A DNA stretch of 64,000 nt from NCBI GenBank assembly GCA_900316995.1, contig ONEZ01000005.1, positions 1 to 64,000 of the forward strand, read 5' to 3'. This stretch comes from an uncultured Bacteroidales bacterium (GTDB taxonomy: Bacteria > Bacteroidota > Bacteroidia > Bacteroidales > Paludibacteraceae). A program made the position numbers and the translations under genes. The notes below the pieces were generated by a model, which made no database searches, had not been told where the DNA came from, and worked only from the letters and a program-made list of their open reading frames with translations. Below are positions 61,958 through 64,000 of this stretch, one piece after another. The stretch's first letter is position 1. Each line of letters starts with the position of its first letter.

Positions 61958-62926
61958 TTAATCTTTTGGTAAATCAATACCATACTCAGCCTTGTAAAGG
62001 CGCTTGTAGGTGTCAATATCATTCTCTCTCATTAAGGCAACCTGGTCAGCCGGAACCTCTGACAGTTTCTTGTACTCTGTAGCTCCGTTTGCGGATGCCG
62101 GGTTAATCACGTCTGAGGGTCTTACCGCTCCGCCCATAAGAGACAAGGTTTCCTTAAGCTGAGCAAGTCCAATCTTCTCGCCCATGCTTATGAACATCTG
62201 CTTTTTGTCAGCAGTGATTTTCTGAAGGCGTACAGCCTCATCTACAGCCTCTGTCAAGGCTTTCTTCTGCTGCTCTTCACGCTCTTTCTTCAGTTGCACG
62301 GCTTGTGCCGCCTGACCTTGCAGGGCTTCAATTTTTGCAAGAACCTCGTTCTCGGTGGCCGTCTCAGGCAGGCCGAGTTTAATACAAATCGCTTTCATGT
62401 TGAATGTGTTTAACTGTTGTTTAATAGGGTTTATAATATCGTTTAATACGCTATCGTTAATGTTGTCTGCCAGGCACAGCATCTTACCGGAGTGACGCAG
62501 AGCCAACGCTTCATCATTCGCTCCTATATCCACCACGCTCACCTCCACAAGCTTTGACTTGGTTACGGTTTCACGTGTCTGACCAGGTAGAAGTACTGAA
62601 GGGTCTGAACTACGCTCTTTAACATCAAGGCCAGCCGACACCATTTTTAATATACCGGCATCCCATTTGTCCTGGATCTGTTTGGCGAACTCATCTTTTT
62701 CATCAAACACAAGCGTGCCAGTCAGACGGTCGCCGTCAACCTGAATGTCCTTGACAGTGCCTATTGGCAGCACCTCGTTCTTTGTTCCCATATACGGACG
62801 GTTGTGCATCCAGAGCAGTATGGGATTACGTTGGTATTGACGTATGTCAATACCTGATGTCAGAACTCTGAAACCATAGCTGTTCAGGCCTGACGTGCTT
62901 ATTACAACCTTTCTTTCTTTGCTCAT
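61958..62926 (-). CDS. Prohead protease with C-terminal scaffold
   Basis: 322 residues from the ATG at 62926, chosen because the ATG at 62944 overlaps the promoter at 62944-62951. Residues 1-150 resemble phage prohead serine proteases (LWMHNRPYMG with a possible catalytic His, MVSAGLD, VEVSVVDIGANDEAL). Residues 177-322 are helical and charged like a scaffold. An internal ATG at 62398 could make the scaffold alone, as in lambda Nu3 or Mu Z. Confidence 0.82.
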   Translation of the reverse strand: MSKERKVVISTSGLNSYGFRVLTSGIDIRQYQRNPILLWMHNRPYMGTKNEVLPIGTVKDIQVDGDRLTGTLVFDEKDEFAKQIQDKWDAGILKMVSAGLDVKERSSDPSVLLPGQTRETVTKSKLVEVSVVDIGANDEALALRHSGKMLCLADNINDSVLNDIINPIKQQLNTFNMKAICIKLGLPETATENEVLAKIEALQGQAAQAVQLKKEREEQQKKALTEAVDEAVRLQKITADKKQMFISMGEKIGLAQLKETLSLMGGAVRPSDVINPASANGATEYKKLSEVPADQVALMRENDIDTYKRLYKAEYGIDLPKD

Positions 62927-62943
62927 TTCTCTGTTTGTTTTCA

Positions 62944-62975
62944 CAAATGTAAAGCATTGAAAAACGCATTACAAA
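62944..62975 (-). promoter_or_regulatory. Leftward promoter for capsid and tail genes
   Basis: On the minus strand: TTTG at 62975-62972, 20 bp, TACATTTG at 62951-62944. It precedes the ATG at 62926 by 17 bp. Confidence 0.7.
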
Positions 62976-62980
62976 TATCT

Positions 62981-63016
62981 GTACAAGGGTTGAATACTTC
63001 CGTTCAAGGTGTGTAC
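62981..63016. promoter_or_regulatory. Imperfect palindrome between divergent prophage promoters
   Basis: GTACAAGGGTTGAA, 8-base spacer, TTCAAGGTGTGTAC: 10 of 14 arm positions pair. It lies between the two -33 elements and could be a site for a regulator of both transcripts. Confidence 0.5.
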
Positions 63017-63022
63017 GGTTTC

Positions 63023-63053
63023 TTTGGAGCACCTTTTTAAGATGTTATTTTTG
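63023..63053 (+). promoter_or_regulatory. Rightward promoter for terminase genes
   Basis: TTTG at 63023-63026, 19 bp, TATTTTTG at 63046-63053, 34 bp before the ATG at 63088. Confidence 0.72.
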
Positions 63054-63087
63054 TGGTGTTATAAACACAACTTCAAACAAAGAGGAC

Positions 63088-63549
63088 ATGGCAAAACAAC
63101 AACAATTAGAGCAGGCGCAGCGCAAGGAGTTCGCTCGTATGCTTTACATGCAAGGGCACACGCAGAAAGAGATAGCCGAGAAAGTTGGTGTGACACGTAA
63201 CACCATAAGTGCCTGGATAAACTCCGAGAAGTGGGGCGAGCTTAAAGCGGCAAAAACCATCACAAGAAAAGAACTGGTGGCCAAGATGCTCGCTAAAATC
63301 AACGAGAAGCTTGATGCGGATGACTGGACTTCAGATGAGATGGCCAAGGCCACAGCCGCCATTGAGAAGCTGGACAAGCAGACCAATGTAGTTACAATTA
63401 TCGAGGTCTTCTCAGCATACGATACGTGGCTGATTGCACGTATGAAACTGGACCAGGAACTGACACCGGAACTGGTAAAGGTGATGAACCGTTATCAGGA
63501 CATGTTTATTGGTGAGCAACTTGGCAAGACAACCGTAGAACTGAAGTAA
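63088..63549 (+). CDS. Terminase small subunit-like protein
   Basis: 153 residues. The N-terminal helix-turn-helix is GHTQKEIAEKVGVTRNTISAW near 24-44, followed by a helical C-terminal part. HTH plus position just before the large subunit fits a DNA-packaging recognition protein. Confidence 0.8.
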   Translation: MAKQQQLEQAQRKEFARMLYMQGHTQKEIAEKVGVTRNTISAWINSEKWGELKAAKTITRKELVAKMLAKINEKLDADDWTSDEMAKATAAIEKLDKQTNVVTIIEVFSAYDTWLIARMKLDQELTPELVKVMNRYQDMFIGEQLGKTTVELK

Positions 63550-63553
63550 TCCT

Positions 63554-64000
63554 ATGGCGACGGTAAAGGGACAGAAAGAAGCGTACAAGCAATGGAAGCA
63601 GCTATGCCGCACCATTGAGTCAATGTCAACGGTTGATGAGCTGGAGACCGAAGCACAGCGTCTCAAACGCATTGAGCGCTGCCGTAATGATTATGCCTAT
63701 TTTGTTGAGTACTACTTCCCTCACTATTGCACAGACCAGGACACAGGACTGATAATACCTTCAGCCAAATTCCATATTGCAGCAGCTACAAAAATCAAGG
63801 CCAATAGAGACTTGAGAGCCGAGTTCAGATGGGCGCGCGGTCACGCCAAATCAACCCACATGGATGTAATGATACCAATGTGGCTGAAATGTCAGAAGCG
63901 CAAGGAGATTCATGTAATGGTTCTTGTTGGCAAAAGCGAGGACAGTGCCAAGACCCTGCTTGGAGACCTTCAGGCAGAGCTTCAGTTTAACAAGCGATAC
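63554..64000 (+). CDS. Terminase large subunit (5' part, cut by the window edge)
   Basis: 149 codons visible, open to the edge. The ATPase P-loop is ARGHAKST near 100-107, typical of terminase large subunits (SARGHGKST-like). It powers DNA packaging; the nuclease domain lies outside the window. Confidence 0.88.
   Translation, partial: MATVKGQKEAYKQWKQLCRTIESMSTVDELETEAQRLKRIERCRNDYAYFVEYYFPHYCTDQDTGLIIPSAKFHIAAATKIKANRDLRAEFRWARGHAKSTHMDVMIPMWLKCQKRKEIHVMVLVGKSEDSAKTLLGDLQAELQFNKRY

Noticed and set aside
63088-63549. Phage repressor (because of the helix-turn-helix)
   Set aside because: It directly precedes the terminase large subunit, and its C-terminal half fits a packaging small subunit better.
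46904-64000. Diversity-generating retroelement acting on the fibre
   Set aside because: No reverse transcriptase and no template/variable repeat pair are visible in the window; the leucine-rich repeats are ordinary protein repeats.

Overview
The window looks like a chromosome segment of a member of the order Bacteroidales (Bacteroidota) carrying part of a contractile-tailed prophage. Four signs support this. Bacteroidetes-type promoters (TTTG, about 20 bp, TAnnTTTG) lie in front of many genes. One secreted protease ends in a type IX secretion (T9SS) sorting domain. Ribosome binding sites are weak. Many genes are single-function housekeeping genes of Bacteroidetes type. I cannot name a genus.

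Positions 1-46640 are host core genome. From left to right: tRNA-Arg, polysaccharide deacetylase and radC; tRNA-Glu with rpsT; a secreted protein; asd; gpmI; rpmH (53 codons); a PASTA protein with rluD; pyrE; an SRPBCC protein; argH; a radical SAM protein; a glycosyltransferase; recO; a T9SS-exported serine protease; an S37-type lipoprotein peptidase; WbqC and lepB; dapB; yraN; a small ribbon-helix-helix-like protein with tadA; an orphan DNA methyltransferase with ridA; an AAA/DUF4143 ATPase; a decayed stretch with an alkylation-repair fragment and the tail of a lost T9SS gene; tyrS; tRNA-Met; a ClC transporter with a sugar-phosphate transferase; tsaC; recJ; ribF; tRNA-Gln; a phosphatase-fold pseudoenzyme; a YciO-like protein with a SPOR protein; a six-gene operon (TolC, MacA-like, MacB-like ATPase and permease, histidine kinase, LytTR regulator); recG; ispD; and an AlbA_2 (Schlafen-type) ATP-binding protein.

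The host intergenic gaps carry short tandem repeats of 7-8 bp (families GGTGAATC, AACTGTC and AACTCCT), a 33-bp inverted repeat pair around dapB, and two palindromic elements ending in CTCAGGATGACG. Several of these reach into genes and supply the stop codon (argH, dapB, ispD), a likely start codon (glycosyltransferase), or the sequence directly before the start (recG).

Positions about 46900-64000 are a myovirus-type prophage, cut off by the right edge. Two divergent promoters around 62940-63055, with an imperfect palindrome between them, drive terminase to the right and the capsid, tail, lysis and fibre genes to the left. Leftward order: protease/scaffold, major capsid, sheath, tube, tail assembly chaperone with a programmed -1 frameshift, tape measure, DUF6046-like, hub, spike, wedge, amidase, membrane protein, lipoprotein spanin, LysM-like, baseplate J, tail protein, collar fibre, a leucine-rich-repeat fibre, and a glycosyltransferase-like protein. 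No integrase, transposase or repressor is inside the window.

The least ordinary parts are all in the prophage: a capsid protein with a C-terminal BACON-like domain, a BspA-type leucine-rich-repeat fibre followed by a putative glycosyltransferase, a single opposite-strand membrane-protein gene with its own promoter, and an overlapping lysis gene pair whose second member has unimolecular-spanin architecture.
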